A stretch of DNA of 64,000 nt from Thereva unica (Eukaryota > Arthropoda > Insecta > Diptera > Therevidae): contig OX465281.1 of the NCBI GenBank assembly GCA_949987705.1, forward strand, positions 198,015,112 through 198,079,111, given 5' to 3'. Shown here piece by piece: positions 12,060 through 24,410 of this stretch (the first letter of the stretch is position 1; every line of letters starts with the position of its first letter). Both the position numbers and the translations under genes were made by a program. Under the pieces are notes generated by a model. That model was not told the origin of the DNA. It did no database searches and was given only the letters and a program-made list of their open reading frames with translations.

Positions 12060-12142
12060 GTTTAACGCGATAGAAGAAAGGTTAGGACGAGCAGTAGCAG
12101 AGTGAGAGAAACAAATACATTGGAACTTCGAAGGGTTTAGCT

Positions 12143-12655
12143 CACTGACATATAGAATGGACTGCTCATGAGGAATTTTTCATGGCACCAATTTGTTCCA
12201 TAGGCTACAAACTCCATGTAAACACCGGAATCACTTTTGAAATTTACATTTTTTTAAATACGTACTTAAAACATTAAAACAACACAAATATTTTGTTTAA
12301 AAAAATTAATAAACACTATTTTCACTTTTTCACCTTTTAAAATGGCTTTTTTTCATTAATTTGCAAATTTTATGTGTATCTGATTTAGGTTCTTAACGCC
12401 TGTTTTAGCAACTGACATTCTGTATGTCAAAATCCGGGGGTCTATGGGGAAAAGAGCAAAAGATATAAACATCACTATACCCGTCTATTTTTTTCTAATT
12501 GATTTAACCTGATTTTATTTCTGTCAGTCTGATTTTACTTCTGAGTGCTTCTGTCAGTTTGGGGGTCTATGGGTGAGTGAGCCAACTATACTTTTGGGTG
12601 CCATCGATTTTTATGGAATAATTTCAGATGAGCAGTCCATTATTATATGTCAGTG
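12143..12655. mobile_element. hAT-like MITE
   Basis: This 513-bp element begins CACTGACATATA and ends TATATGTCAGTG. The inverted repeats run about 25 bp (GGACTGCTCAT shared). It is flanked by GTTTAGCT (12135-12142) and GTTTAGTT (12656-12663), an 8-bp duplication with one mismatch. Eight-bp duplications and CA-initial ends suit hAT. There is no coding capacity. Confidence 0.72.
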
Positions 12656-12687
12656 GTTTAGTTGCAAAAAATTTAATTTCGGCCAGT

Positions 12688-13022
12688 AAAGTTGGTGACA
12701 TATACAAGCGTACATGCATTGCATTCAGAGGCTCCATGATATCCGGCGAATTTCCTCTGACACATAATTACATGGTTGCGTCCCGTGCTGGCTTTCACAC
12801 ATAGCCCGAAAATCTAAGTAACGTGTTCATGTGTTTGTGTGCTTATGCTTGTTTGTGCTATCTCGAATGCGGCAATGCAGAAAAAGTTGAAAGTAGCCCG
12901 ACCTTTGCGTGGCATGCCTTCCATTCACGGAATATTCCGTCAGCTCGCATTTGAACACACACACTTCTATATTATCTGTCAACGAATGCAACGCATGTAC
13001 GCTTGGATATGTCACCAGCTTA
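12688..13022. repeat. Inverted repeat pair, possible MITE
   Basis: GGTGACATATACAAGCGTAC near 12692 recurs as an imperfect reverse complement at about 12980-13020, over roughly 40 bp. The interior has no recognised gene. Ends and duplications could not be set, so it is reported as a repeat only. Confidence 0.45.
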
Positions 13023-13144
13023 AGACACATGACGCAAGTCCGCAGCCAGCTTTTCCACACACATATGTATTTGATCTCTTGCCGCAGGGAGATAAAGCTG
13101 CACATCATCTGCATACATATGAATCTTAGAATATTTTACTACTA

Positions 13145-15100
13145 AGGGAATATCGTTAATAAAAATACCGAATAAGAGTGGCCCAAGAATGGACCCTTGG
13201 GGGACGCCAGCGTGGAGTAGGACACTTGAGGAACTAGACCCACCTAGTTTAGCTTTTTGAGACCGGTGAGATAGTAAACTTTACAAAAGTCTAAGAGCAG
13301 AAAAATATGCTTGTGAGGCCAGCTTTTGGAGAAGCAGGACGTGTTTGACGCTCTCGAAAGCTTTTGAGAAGTCAAGCAGCACCTGACAGCAAATGTCATG
13401 TTTATCAATGGAGTTCTGAATATCAGACGTGACTTTAAGAAGCGCAGTTTCCAGCTGTGATGTTTGCCAAAACCAGATTGCCATATATTTATGAGTTTGA
13501 GATGCTCACAATACGCAATTATTTGAGAAGCTATCAGCTTTTCAAGGACCTTTGCCAGAAATGGAAGAATCCTGATAGGCCGAAGTACTACTTATGGAGA
13601 GCTTCACAGAGAAAAACTCGCAGTGTCTTTCATCTTCAGGTAGGTTTTCCAGAGTTTATTCTTCAGGTTTTGGTATGTTTCAACTGATTGTTGTACCAGG
13701 GTAGGGATAATCTTGTCGACTTAAGAGGTATACAGGATGTGAAGGTTTCATACAGAAGACAGAGTAAAATCTTGCTACATCGTCATCCAGCTCATTAGAG
13801 GAAAGCAACCTATTGAAATCGACCGAAGTGAACTTGGATGATAGTACTTCAAGGGTAAAGGTACTTCAGTTTGTTAAAGGTAAAGGTTGACTGCTCCGGG
13901 ATTAGCTTATTGTTAAAGGCAGAACAATAGCTCAGTAGGAGAAGAGGGTGATCATTATTGATAGGCGACAAGACAAATGAACTAGTCTCAACATTCATGT
14001 TGCATGAGTCGAAAAAGAATACAAGATCTAACCGCCTTCCTAAAATATTACACTATGAAACACGAATTTTCTCACATGGAAAAAAATTTTATATTCAATG
14101 AGATCTGAATTTTTAGAACACGACTGTTTTGGTCGTTTGTAATTATCAACTTTTTTCAAAAGTTATTAACTTTTGACGTTATTAACTTTTTTTTACTCAA
14201 TCAATACAATTACACTTTTTGGCAGATCAGATTTTGGCAGAAAAATGCTCAAAACAAAAACGTTTTATATTTATAGTATATATAGTACTTTTGTACACAT
14301 TTTCTGTTGTATTAAAATAAAATATTTGCCAAAAACGAAATTATTTGTTTTCATATTGTTTGCATTTAACATAAATTCAAACTTTTGACTGAAAGTTGAT
14401 CTTTAAAAACGACCAAAACAGTCGTGTTCCAAAAATTCAGATCTCAATGAATATCAATTTTTTTCCATGTGAGAAAAAATAGTTTGTCATTTGTCCTACA
14501 GTGTTATTCAGGCCGCTTATTTGTACTGTACAACCGCATGTAAATAAGGAATTCAGAAAGCTGGATTTAAGGTTATTTTCAGGAAAGTAGTTATTGTATC
14601 ATCACAAGATACCCATTTAACATCGGGTAAGTTAAAGTCGTCTTTGGAATCTATCATATCCTGGATATGATTTATGAGAGATTAGGATATCATAGAGGTT
14701 TTGAGCAGGTCAATGTCCATAGAGTTAGAAAAACTAAGAAGCGTTATTAAGCAACAGTTGAGAGGTTAGTAGTAGAAGCCACGAGCCTCCGAGTCAATAT
14801 ATCTATGCATTTGAAAAACTTGCAAAGAGGTATCGAAAAGTTCAGCAATAGGAACCCCACCGTATAACCATATTTCTGTAAAAGCGATTATATCGAAATC
14901 ACTGGCTGAAGTCGTTCGAAACAAATCTTCTGTTTTGGATTTGATTTCCCGCGGGGACAGATGAACTAGTATAGGGGTTCGCAGTGACAGGATCCGTAAT
15001 GGTGACAATACGACTGCGTCTGCGTTTACCATGCTTTCTACGGGTTTTCGGGTGGTCGGGAGTTAGCCTCCACCGTAGGGCCTTTTTCAATTATTAGGGC
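13145..15100 (-). pseudogene. Non-LTR (Jockey-like) retrotransposon relic split by a MITE
   Basis: Read on the minus strand, 14770-15030 gives an EEP endonuclease start (DFDIIAFTEIWL). The piece at 13281-13484 gives RT blocks (ETALLKVTSDI, LLDFSKAFESV), and 13150-13215 gives GVPQGSILGPLLF. Frameshifts and internal gaps abound. The region 15100-15540 may hold the preceding ORF1, because CKECSDIQPC and DVLLDGQGKLI can be read there. The interruption at 14051-14503 is a separate element. A paralogue of the same type lies at 42680-45260. Confidence 0.75.
14051..14503. mobile_element. MITE inside the Jockey-like relic
   Basis: This 453-bp element starts CACTATGAAACACGAATTTT and ends with the related reverse complement. 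Inner arms (TTCTCACATGG and the AACACGACTGTTTTGGTCGT block) are near perfect over about 65 bp. A TTA triplet flanks both ends (14048-14050 and 14504-14506), which is compatible with a PIF/Harbinger-type duplication. The paralogous relic at 44.27-44.30 kb lacks this insertion at the homologous place, which supports the boundaries. Confidence 0.75.
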
Positions 15101-15710
15101 CGGGTCATTCAAGGCTGTGAAGTTTTGAGTAGTTGTATCATCCTCCGTTAGAGAAACAGCAGTGGAGCAGGGCGGAGAAAGAAGCTACTCCCCTACCTGC
15201 GGGGCGCCATCAAATTCTGCCGCCGCTGAGGGGGAGTTTATTTTATGACTGACACTTTTAAATTTTAGGGATAGAGAACTCAGGGCATTGCGATTTTGTA
15301 CCATTGTTATTGACAGGGAACGCGCTTCGTGTGCCTTTTAATGTCATCTAATATAGGATGAAGAGAAGCTTCAGAATTGAGGTCCGCGAATGTATGTCGT
15401 CGATTGAGTCAAAGAACGTTGCTATCTATGAGTTTCCCCTGACCATCGAGAAGGACGTCAGAGATGTCTTTCATCAGTCATAGGACGTGGCAGGGTTGAA
15501 TGTCGGAACATTCTTTGCAAGTGGACTCTCTAGGGGCTCAAAGTTTGCCACTGTCGAGGCAGGTAAGGTGAAAAACGCTTCCGCATGCATCATCACGGGG
15601 AATCCCATCACAGACGATTTCCGAAAAAGGATATGATAGGTTAAAGGTGTAGTCTAGAGCATGCATGAGAATGAGGGAGTGAACCTCGCGTTTGAACCCT
15701 TGGATTTTTT

Positions 15711-16160
15711 TTATGTGACAGACTAGAGGCTTAGGGAAAGTCCCTTTGTACTGTCGACAATCTATTTTTTCTCTATACACTGTCGAAAAGCAGTCTAGCC
15801 GGAAGATAGAGAGAAGAGAGGAAGGAACTGCCACAACCTAGCCGCGATATTTTTATTCCACCTACTCGCAACCATTTCGCGGTTCTGACATCGGAACATC
15901 GAGAACAACTAGCTGGAGTGTTATGCCTCCTGAAACGAGTTGAATTTCATCAACCAACCAATGGCATGCGCTTGGTGAAGCGGGGAAGGACTAGGAGAGG
16001 CTATGACAGAAGGAATGTAAAGAGGGAAGAAGAGAGAAGGGAAGTTATGTAGGTGGGAAAGTGGAAAAGGCGAAGGACCGTGGGGCTGGCCGGGATTCGA
16101 ACCCGGGACCTCTGGGACAGCAGTCAGGCGCTTTACCCCTAGACTACCGAGGCCCCCAGG
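15711..16160 (-). repeat. SINE-like repeat with tRNA-derived head, copy 1
   Basis: On the minus strand the repeat begins near 16158 with a 75-nt tRNA-like head. It has an A-box-like GGTAGTCTAGGGGTAA and a perfect B box region, GGGTTCGAATCCCGG (plus 16090-16107). About 370 bp of body follow. The whole unit matches 47542-48000 closely. The acceptor stem pairs only partly, so this is a SINE and not a working tRNA gene. Related flank motifs (CAGCCTCGTCGGAGTGTTAT) lie at 16200 and 32003. Confidence 0.7.
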
Positions 16161-16239
16161 ATTGCTATGACTTGCCGGCTGAGTCGGGGTTAGCAGGAGA
16201 CAGCCTCGTCGGAGTGTTATGCCTCCTGAGACAAGAAAA

Positions 16240-17332
16240 TCCTTCTAACTAACAAAGAGGTGCACCGTCCACCAGGCGAAGACCCGACTTTAGCGGAGCT
16301 TTGGTACCCTATTAACCGGTTAAGCCGGCGAGATGCCTTATTAGGGCGACCATACCGATTTTACAACTTAAAATTCACATTTCTCCACCTTGGTGGGACC
16401 TACTTTCTACTTTGCTTTGCTTTCATTGTACAGTCCTTGCTTTCGTGCAGCCCTACAGTGGTTCAAAACGCCAAAACACCACCTGGTCCGATTTAAATTC
16501 TGCAAAATTGTCGCCCTAACCATTTGGCTTTGACGGTATAATTCAATTTACGTACTCCACATTCCCGGAAAAATAGAAACTATAAAAAAAATTACAAAAA
16601 TTAAAATTGACAAAAACCCGCCAAAAAAATGGATCCTAACCGGATTTAACAAAGTGGAATGGAAAATGTTCAACGTGTACATCGAAGGAAAAATAGTGGC
16701 AGACATTTTGATCGGGCCATTTTTTCGATTTCCCTTCCCGATTTGTGTTCCGATTCCTATTCTCATCGCCAAATACAATCTGTTTGTAAATAAAGGATCT
16801 AGAAAAATATTTACAAGTACTCGAAAATAATATTCAGTTATTACTCGATGTAATACTATGCGGGTAAATGGCTGTATTAAAAATATCATATTGCTTTTTT
16901 CGAGCAATGTAAGACTAATTGTGATTTGGAGTTAAAGTTAGATTTGGAACAGCCTTGGAATATAAGTTGGGCTAGTGTTGTACTAAGGTGGGCTAAGGAT
17001 GGACTACACTTGAACCCGTCATTCACTGCCATTTAGGCAATTTCCTTTTTGTATGTAATGATACACATTAATTACGGTATAACAAAATTTTTGTTTTTGA
17101 TTCAATGTACATATGTAGTTATTTGACACTAAATTTATATAGTTACTTTAAATATCTGTGAAGAATTGTTTCCTTAAATTAGGTTGAAAGAGCTAAAGTA
17201 CAAGTAATGTGTTGGTTAGGTAGTTTTACACCACCGAAAGTGTGGTTTTTACATGACTAATTTTTGAAAGGTAAATTTCTTTTTTATAAAATTATAAAAT
17301 TTAATTTCTCTTAATATTAAGAACAATCTTAC
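16240..17332. other. Dgk intron or 3' flank, no gene recognised
   Basis: This 1.1 kb lies just downstream of exon k. It should contain intron DNA and possibly the missing terminal exon. I see neither a conserved DGK C-terminal tail nor a repeat with defined ends. The minus-strand ORF at 16548-16907 is hydrophobic and low-complexity, and I do not support it as a gene. Confidence 0.3.
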
Positions 17333-17514
17333 CGTACAAGGCGCCTGCATCCATGGCTCACCATCAATTTGCATTGGAAAAGTCTTTTTAGTTGTTATAA
17401 TAACTTCACTGCATTGCGCTAATCTTCGTCCGGATGCCCTTAATCCTGTTCGAACTTGTCCCATATGTAAGCAGTTTTCTAGCCCAATAACTTCAATAAG
17501 ACGATCTCCGAAAT
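17333..17514 (-). CDS. Dgk: Dgk exon k (accessory domain), last exon seen
   Basis: This 182-nt exon encodes [20 protein letters not shown] and [15 protein letters not shown] ... [14 protein letters not shown], nearly the end of the accessory domain. It ends at a gtaaga donor, so at least one more exon must encode the short C-terminal tail. I looked on the minus strand of 1-17332 and did not find it. It is either beyond the left edge or too short to recognise by eye. Confidence 0.94.
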
Positions 17515-17579
17515 CTTGCAAATTAAGGATTCCACATAAGACAATGATCTCTTAACGTATATCCCATGGCATAACCTAC

Positions 17580-17805
17580 CTTGAATGGCTACAGACAAAT
17601 CGACCGAGTTAAAGCTGGTTGCTGACAACTCCTTATCGGAGGCCTTCAGTTTTCTCCCTTTCCGAAATGGTCCACCTTTTCGGATCCTCTTCTGAGATAA
17701 ATGTTCACCCCATAAATTTGAGCCACCATGTGTGTAAGGAATATTAAGTAAGGCGATTCCCTGTAGATGCGGTCCATTGGCCAAGTCTAGAGATACTCCG
17801 TCACA
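17580..17805 (-). CDS. Dgk: Dgk exon j (accessory domain)
   Basis: This 226-nt exon starts CDGVSLDLANGPHLQGIALL and continues NIPYTHGGSNLWGEH ... ELSATSFNSVDLSVAIQ. It is the second accessory-domain block, with a basic insertion (KRIRKGGPFRKGRKLK). The acceptor is cacaacttag and the donor gtaggt. It ends with one base of an Asp codon. Confidence 0.95.
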
Positions 17806-17950
17806 CTAAGTTGTGCAAGGACACATGCAAAAGAAAAAAAAAACAAAGAGTTTCCTTTGGCATCCACTAGCTAGCTACGGTCGGAGGGAAAATTTATTTC
17901 TAGGGAAAATCTCCCCGCGGGCTTTCGTTGGAGGAGTCTTGAATACTTAC

Positions 17951-18106
17951 CACAATTTCAATGTTCTCATGTAGATTCTTGCACGATGCAGCGAACGTCT
18001 CCGACGTGGCGTACTCGAAGTACCACAGTTTGTTTTTCATCCTGCTATTAAATTTGTGGGGATTCTTCTCTCGTTCCAAGTGAAACTTAACACAGATAGC
18101 GGCGTC
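17951..18106 (-). CDS. Dgk: Dgk exon i (accessory domain)
   Basis: This 156-nt, phase-0 exon encodes [16 protein letters not shown] and [19 protein letters not shown] ... [10 protein letters not shown], the core of the DGK accessory domain. The acceptor is ttttcttgcag and the donor gtaagt. It joins in frame to exon h across 17.5 kb. The match to the conserved block is unmistakable. Confidence 0.95.
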
Positions 18107-19659
18107 CTGCAAGAAAACGACTAGATGGATCCTTCTTTTCTTTGCTTGTCTTTATTACAAAAGTTTGTACAACTTTCTGCTCTTGCTCTCGTATGGGTGC
18201 AGAGCCATATGGGTGAACCTTGGGGGTAAGGTTGCAAGGATCTATTCGTGACGACAATTTTTATAAACATTTTTACAGCAGAAAGAACTTCAATGGAAAT
18301 CATTTTTCAAACGATGAATGCATCTCAACGTCACAGCTTAATCGCATTAATTTGATTTATGCAGCCGCACTGAGCCTTTTGGTGCAGACAACTGAGTTTG
18401 TTCGGGTTTTGACGAGGATGTGAAACTAATGAAAAATTCCAACGAGGAAAACTCAATTGCATTCTTTATTCATAGGATATTATTTTAGGAGTGACAACCG
18501 TATATAGTACATTCAATGCAGTTTGACTTTTTTGTATCTATTCTTGCAGAATGCATGAGGATCAATTCTCCATGTGCAATTTGTATTCGATGGGTGTAGT
18601 TTGTTAGTGGCATTGTTATTGGAATTTGCCAATTTGGCGAAAGTCTATAATACATTTAAAAATGACATTTTGTATGTCGCGAATGTCAACAGATATTTGA
18701 TTATGTTAAATGTTCTGAAGGATTTCAGCAATGTTTACTGAAACATTAACCATCTCATTCATAAGTTTAAGCTATGCATTCCTTAACCTTTTGTCACGAC
18801 CGGTCGAAAAGTTTCAGTTACAAACAAACACCAATTATAAACGAAGATGTGTGCATCCAGACGCAAAGGCCCTTTCAGAAAAGGAAGGTGTCGAAAGTGA
18901 AAAGAGTAGATAATTCCGTGTGTACTTCAAACTGTGGTAATAAACGTCGAGTTGCAGAAAATTCTTCAGCTCAGCAGGTTTATAGTTCGAAAATGCAGGA
19001 TAAACGTAACTCTGCAGCAAAGTTGTCCAGATAGTGCAGTGCATAAAGCGGCATTGCATTTGTTAATTGTGAATAGGGATTATCAGGTGAACGTCTCAGA
19101 GTAAGTTTTATTTTATTAAATTCGTGCGATTGGTCTAAAATAGGCAAATCGAAGTAGAAATTGGTTCGGATCGTGGCTATAGCTTACACTCAACCTATGT
19201 GCGTACCCTATACTCAAGGAATTCCTCCACCAATACAATACTCGATTGTGGAACAAACTTCAGGTTAGTATTGTCGAACTTTGATGTTTCGTAATAAAGG
19301 AACATATAAACACTTTTAGTGATGGTTGACTAACGTTCATATATATGAATCAAGTCAGCAAGTTCTGAAAGTTCTGAGCTAAAATTGATCTTGATGCACC
19401 AAGACCTTTGCCGTAATAAATCCCATGAACAATCAAATTTCAATCACCACTCGTTACTAGAATCCTTTTCCAAGAACTTTATAAAATGAGTATTAAAGAA
19501 CTAGATCAAAGAGAGGTGCTCTCTTTGAAAGCTTCACTATGAAGCTTTAAAGCTTCCTATCCAGCAGATCTCTCCGGCTATAAAGGAAATCGATCCACGA
19601 TCCACCAAGCCAGTCTTTTCCCGGACCCGTTCCGGAGAAGTCATCTTCTCCGGCTCTAA
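18107..19659. other. Large-intron DNA, nothing recognised
   Basis: This is the proximal part of the 17.5-kb intron between exons h and i. Small ORFs here (for example 18774-19034) have no recognisable motifs. I found no inverted or tandem structure with defined ends. Confidence 0.3.
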
Positions 19660-19965
19660 CCGTGTCGTAGGGTATGACTCGACAATAGCCCGGCCAAGAC
19701 TGACTACATACCGAACACCATTGGGATGTTGCTCTGGCATTGTCGAGGTCTGTGATCCGACAATGTTATTGGCAATGTTTTCTACCAGTGTCGAGGTGTA
19801 TGACCCAACCAAAGATCGACTACATACCGAATACCACTGAGATGTTGCACAGGCGTTGTCGAGTTGCAAGATCCGACAATGTTCCCAGTAATATTACCTA
19901 ACAGGGTCGAGGTATATGACCCGATCATAAACCGACAAAATACCGAATAAACCATTACATAGAAG
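19660..19965. repeat. Diverged tandem repeat, about 115-118 bp unit
   Basis: The phrase GACTACATACCGAA(T/C)ACC recurs near 19697 and 19815 and, degraded, near 19929. The companion phrases GTCGAGGT(C/G)TATGA(C/T)CC and GATCCGACAATGTT are interleaved. About 2.5 units are visible. No coding role is apparent. Confidence 0.6.
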
Positions 19966-20489
19966 ACCTGGTATATATCCCCTAGACCTCAATAGCAATA
20001 CCACTAACCAAGTTGGTTAATTATACGAGTAAGAGACATGTTTATAAAGGTAATGAGTAGGTACGTGTTTGGAATTAAGGGAATAAAATTGTTAGTGAGT
20101 AAGAAATTGAATGAATAAAGAAATATTATTTTGTAGGAGGGCTTCTTTCTGAATAAACACCTTTTGGTATTTTTCATTTCATGTGCATACACAATCTGCA
20201 GAGCCTAGCTGCTAAACACAATAATTAGATAGATCATTCCGGCAGCTAATGGCTAACAATTGGCGCCCTAACACTGAGCGGTTAGATCAGAACAACATAT
20301 TAAGCTAACCAAAAATAATCGAAAAGCAAACCATATGAGTCATCGCAAACGATACAAAAAGTTTCCCCTACAAAAAGGCTTTTATCACAGACACGAACCT
20401 TATCGAAATTTCCTGTATGCTATGGACACACATGTGGTTTCGATACCTTGGTGTCGATATCAAGTTGTTTTTATACTATAGTACATAAT

Positions 20490-20794
20490 GGCCTCGATTC
20501 CCAGATCCTGCGGATCGGAAGTGAGTGCGGATTTGACACTTTGCGATTCTCAAATCCGCATTCGCGGATTCAATTAAATAAAAAAATTCGGAGTGAAGAC
20601 TTACGCGATAATGAAATACGCGATGTAGGATTATCTTAGGCGCATTTGTTGTTCAAATCCGCAGAAAATTTGTTGCGGATCACACTTTTACAGCGCGGAA
20701 AATGTCAAATAGAGATTCGCGGTTGCGGGTTTGAGAATCGCAAAGTGTCAAATCCGCACTCACTTCCGAAGCGCCGGATCTGGGAATCGAGGCC
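20490..20794. mobile_element. MITE with about 65-bp inverted repeats
   Basis: This 305-bp element begins GGCCTCGATTCCCAGATCC and ends with its reverse complement. Further matching arms include GAAGTGAGTGCGGATTTGAC and CTTTGCGATTCTCAAA. The trinucleotide AAT flanks both sides, possibly the duplication. No coding sequence is present. The superfamily is not assigned. Confidence 0.75.
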
Positions 20795-21589
20795 AATAGT
20801 ATACTAACATTTGACACATACCTTTTTGTGGTATTCATTTGACAGCTCTCAGCTGACTTCTACTTGTAAAGCTTTTTAAAATGGAAAACGAATAAGATTG
20901 TGCTCTTTTATATCAATTTACGTTAATAAATATGCTTTAAATCGAAAGTAAAACTTTTCACTGATCAATTCAATTCAGCAAAAACACAGCGAAAATTTAA
21001 TTTTACACTACTTTATTTTTTAGGATGGAAAAATTTGGTGTTTTTATTTTCCGCTTCTATACAATGGCGTTGTAAGCAGTTAAAAGGTCACAATACCAGG
21101 TTTGTGTACAAGGAAACCAAGAAAAATTGGCTCATTTCGATACCACGTCGAATCATAATTTGACAAGTTTTTGAAATCGTATTGACCTGGCATTACGTGA
21201 CACAAATCTGGTATACTACGTGGCAGTGTTGGGCATTAATCAATTAAATTTTCAATCAATTAATTAATTGATTAAAAAATTAATTGCGATTAATTTAATT
21301 GCAATTAAAATTAATTGCGATTGAACTATTAATTGCACCCCACAATTAATTTATTTGGATTAATCTGTATTAATTGTATATTAGAACTAAATCAATTGCA
21401 ATTAATTTATCAATTGCAATTAATTTTGTCAATTGTTCTAAAAAACAATTAAAACTAACAATTATTCCGCTTCAATATAGATATAGACACTCCAATTTTA
21501 TATGATCCTGCCATTTTTTTGGAGAATCACTCATATAAAGAGCATAATATGAAAAAAAATATGGGGAGTATGGGGGCCAAAATGGCAGA

Positions 21590-22560
21590 AAGAAGAAAAA
21601 TTCAAAATGGGGGACTAGTTTTGGCAATTGTGTTCCGATTGTGCTGAAAATTAGTGTCGGGGGGTTTTGAGGGATCCAAATGACAAATTTGTGGTTAACA
21701 TTTTAAATTTCAAAAGGGCGGACTAATTTTGGAAATTGTGCTCCGATTGTGCTGAAAATTAGTGTCGGGAGGGTTTTGAGGGATCCAAATGACAAATTTG
21801 AGGTTAAAATTTTAAAATTCAAAATGGCGGACTAGTTTTGGCAATTGTGCACCGATTGTGCTGTAAATTAGTGTCGGGGGGTTTTGAGGGATCCAAATGA
21901 CAAATTTGTGGTTAAAATTTTAAAATTCAAAATGGCGGACTAATTTTGGAAATTGTGCTCCGATTGTGCTGAAAATTAGTGTCGGGGGGTTTTGAGGGAT
22001 CCGAATGACAAATTTGTGGTTAACATTTTAAAATTCAAAAGGGCGGACTAATTTTGGAAATTGTGCTCCGATTGTGCTGAAAATTAGTGTCGGGGGGGTT
22101 TTGAGGGATCCAAATGACAAATTTGTGGTTAACATTTTAAAATTCAAAAGGGCGGACTTATTTTGGAAATTGTACTCCGATTGTGCTGAAAATTAGTGTT
22201 GGGGGGTTTTGAGGGATCCAAATGACAAATTTGTGGTTAAAATTTTAAAATTCTAAATGGCGGATTAGTTTTGGCAATTGTGTTCCGATTGTGCTGAAAA
22301 TTAGTGTCGGGGAGTTTTGAGGGATCCAAATGACAAATTTGAGGTTAAAATTTTAAAATTCAAAATGGCGGACTAGTTTTGGCAATTGTGCACCGATTGT
22401 GCTGTAAATTAGTGTCGGGGGGTTTTGAGGGATCCAAATGACAAATTTGTGGTTGAAATTTTAAAATTCAAAATGGCGGACTAGTTTTGGCAATTGTGTT
22501 CCGATTGTACTGAAAATTAGTGTCGGGTTTTGAGGGTATTCCAATTGCAATGAAAATCGG
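21590..22560. repeat. Tandem array, 108-bp unit, nine copies
   Basis: The marker GGGATCC in TTTTGAGGGATCCAAATGAC occurs at 21671, 21780, 21888, 21996, 22105, 22213, 22321 and 22429, with a degenerate ninth at 22533. The period is therefore a steady 108-109 bp. Each unit holds CAAAATGGCGGACTAGTTTT and CCGATTGTGCTGAAAATTAG. The array lies inside the hAT element. Confidence 0.92.
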
Positions 22561-23349
22561 TGTGGGGGTTTTTAAAGACACAAAGGACGAATTTTTAGTA
22601 AAAATTTATGAATTCCAAATCTACTGCTGATCCGGTCAAAAAATTCGATTTGGGTCCCATTCAATTCAACATTATAGTGAAACACGTGCCGAGTATGAAT
22701 AGTATGGGAGGATTTGTTACAAAATATAGTTTAGTTAAATTTAAAAAATAGAGATAGAGATAGTTGAAGTTGAAATTTTAGTGGAAAAAAATACAAACTC
22801 TGGAAGGTGCTGAGGTGGAGAGCTTTGACTTATGTAGTTTTATATGGGTGGGAGTATCATTGCTACCATATTCATGAAAATAGGTCCTAGGGTTACTTAA
22901 ATTCAGGGTGATACGTAAACCTGCACCAAAACAAAATCGCACTAGCGGCTAAACCATTACGACTCCAACCACCCCCTTTCCCTCCCATACTATCCAAAAC
23001 CTAACCAAAGTCAGCCACTTTGAAAAATCAACGGATACTGTATATCAAAAACGAAACCGTAATGTTTTTTTTCCGTTGTAGTGGTGTATTTTATGTTATA
23101 TGGTAAAGCGAATTACCGTAAAAATTGGCATGAATATAATACGCGTTAATACTGATCATGGGCGCAATAACAGTACTTGTTCCTTATAACCCTAATAAAA
23201 TGTACTATCAATAACCTATCTCAGAAAACCTAAACAAAAATATATATCATAAAAAATGTATGTGTGTCTGGACACATTTTGGAAATTAAGACCTCTATGG
23301 TCATTCTATATGTCCAAATCACTCTTATTACTACAGAAGGATAAAAGTC

Positions 23350-24410
23350 AATAAATTTTGTATATACAATAATACATAATACATAATATGTAATCCGTAA
23401 TATATAATACAATGTAAATAATACATAGAACATAATTCATAGTACATATTACACAATATAGCACATAGTAGTAGTGAATAATACATAGTTCATAGTAAAT
23501 AGTACATAGCACTTAGTACATAGAACATAATACATAGAACATTGTACATAGTACATAGTTCATAGTTCATAGTAAATAGTACATAATACATAATAGATAA
23601 TACAAAACATAATACATAGTTCATAGTACATAGTGCAAGTACCTAGTACATAGTACATAATACCTTTTACATAGAACATAGTATATAGTGTTTGGTACAA
23701 AGTACATAATATTTAGTAGAAAATACATAATACAGAGTATATAGTGCAAAGTACATAGCAGATAACAGTATATAGTGCAAAGTACATAGCAGATTATACA
23801 TAGTACATAATACCTTGTACATAGTACATAGCACATAAAACATAGTTGACAGTATATAGTAGGTAGTATATAGTCCAAAATAAATAGTATATAATACATA
23901 ATACATAGTACAAAGTACATGGTACATAGTTCATAGTTCATAATTCTGGGTAAATAGCACATACTCCGTAATGCAAAGTACATAATACCTAGTACATAGC
24001 AGATTATATATGGTACATAATACCTTGTGCATAGTACATAGCACATAAAACATAGTTGACAGTATATAGTAGGTAGTATATAGACCAAAATAAATAGTAC
24101 ATAATACATAGTACAAAGTACATAGTACATAGTTCATAGTACATAATTCAAAGTAAATAGCACATAGTCCGTAATGCAAAGTACATAATACCTAGTACAT
24201 AGCAGATTATACATAGTACATAATACCTTGTGCATAGTACATAGCACATAAAACATAGTTGACAGTATATAGTCCATAATAAATAGTACATAGTACATAT
24301 CGCATAGTACATAGTCCGTGTACATAGTACCTAATACATAGTGCATAACACTTAGTATATAGCACGTAGTACATATTGCTATATGTTACATAATAATATA
24401 TAATACACTA
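23350..24410. repeat. Degenerate short tandem array with a 205-210 bp higher-order unit
   Basis: The stretch is built from variants of CATAGTACATAATAC. A longer block starting AGCAGATTATA recurs at about 23788, 23998 and 24201, giving a higher-order period of about 203-210 bp. Minus-strand ORFs of the form YVLCTMYYVLC here are artefacts of the repeat and are not genes. Confidence 0.88.

Noticed and set aside
12827..13145. Overlapping 78-96 codon ORFs on both strands
   Set aside because: They lie in an inverted-repeat segment and show no domain or coding signature.
16083..16158. A tRNA gene on the minus strand
   Set aside because: The acceptor and anticodon stems pair poorly, and the same head plus 370 bp of body recurs at 47542-48000, so it is a SINE-type repeat.
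23230..24346. Long minus-strand ORFs with repeated YVLCTMYYVLC
   Set aside because: They are translations of a degenerate short tandem repeat, are open in several frames, and lie inside a hAT element.
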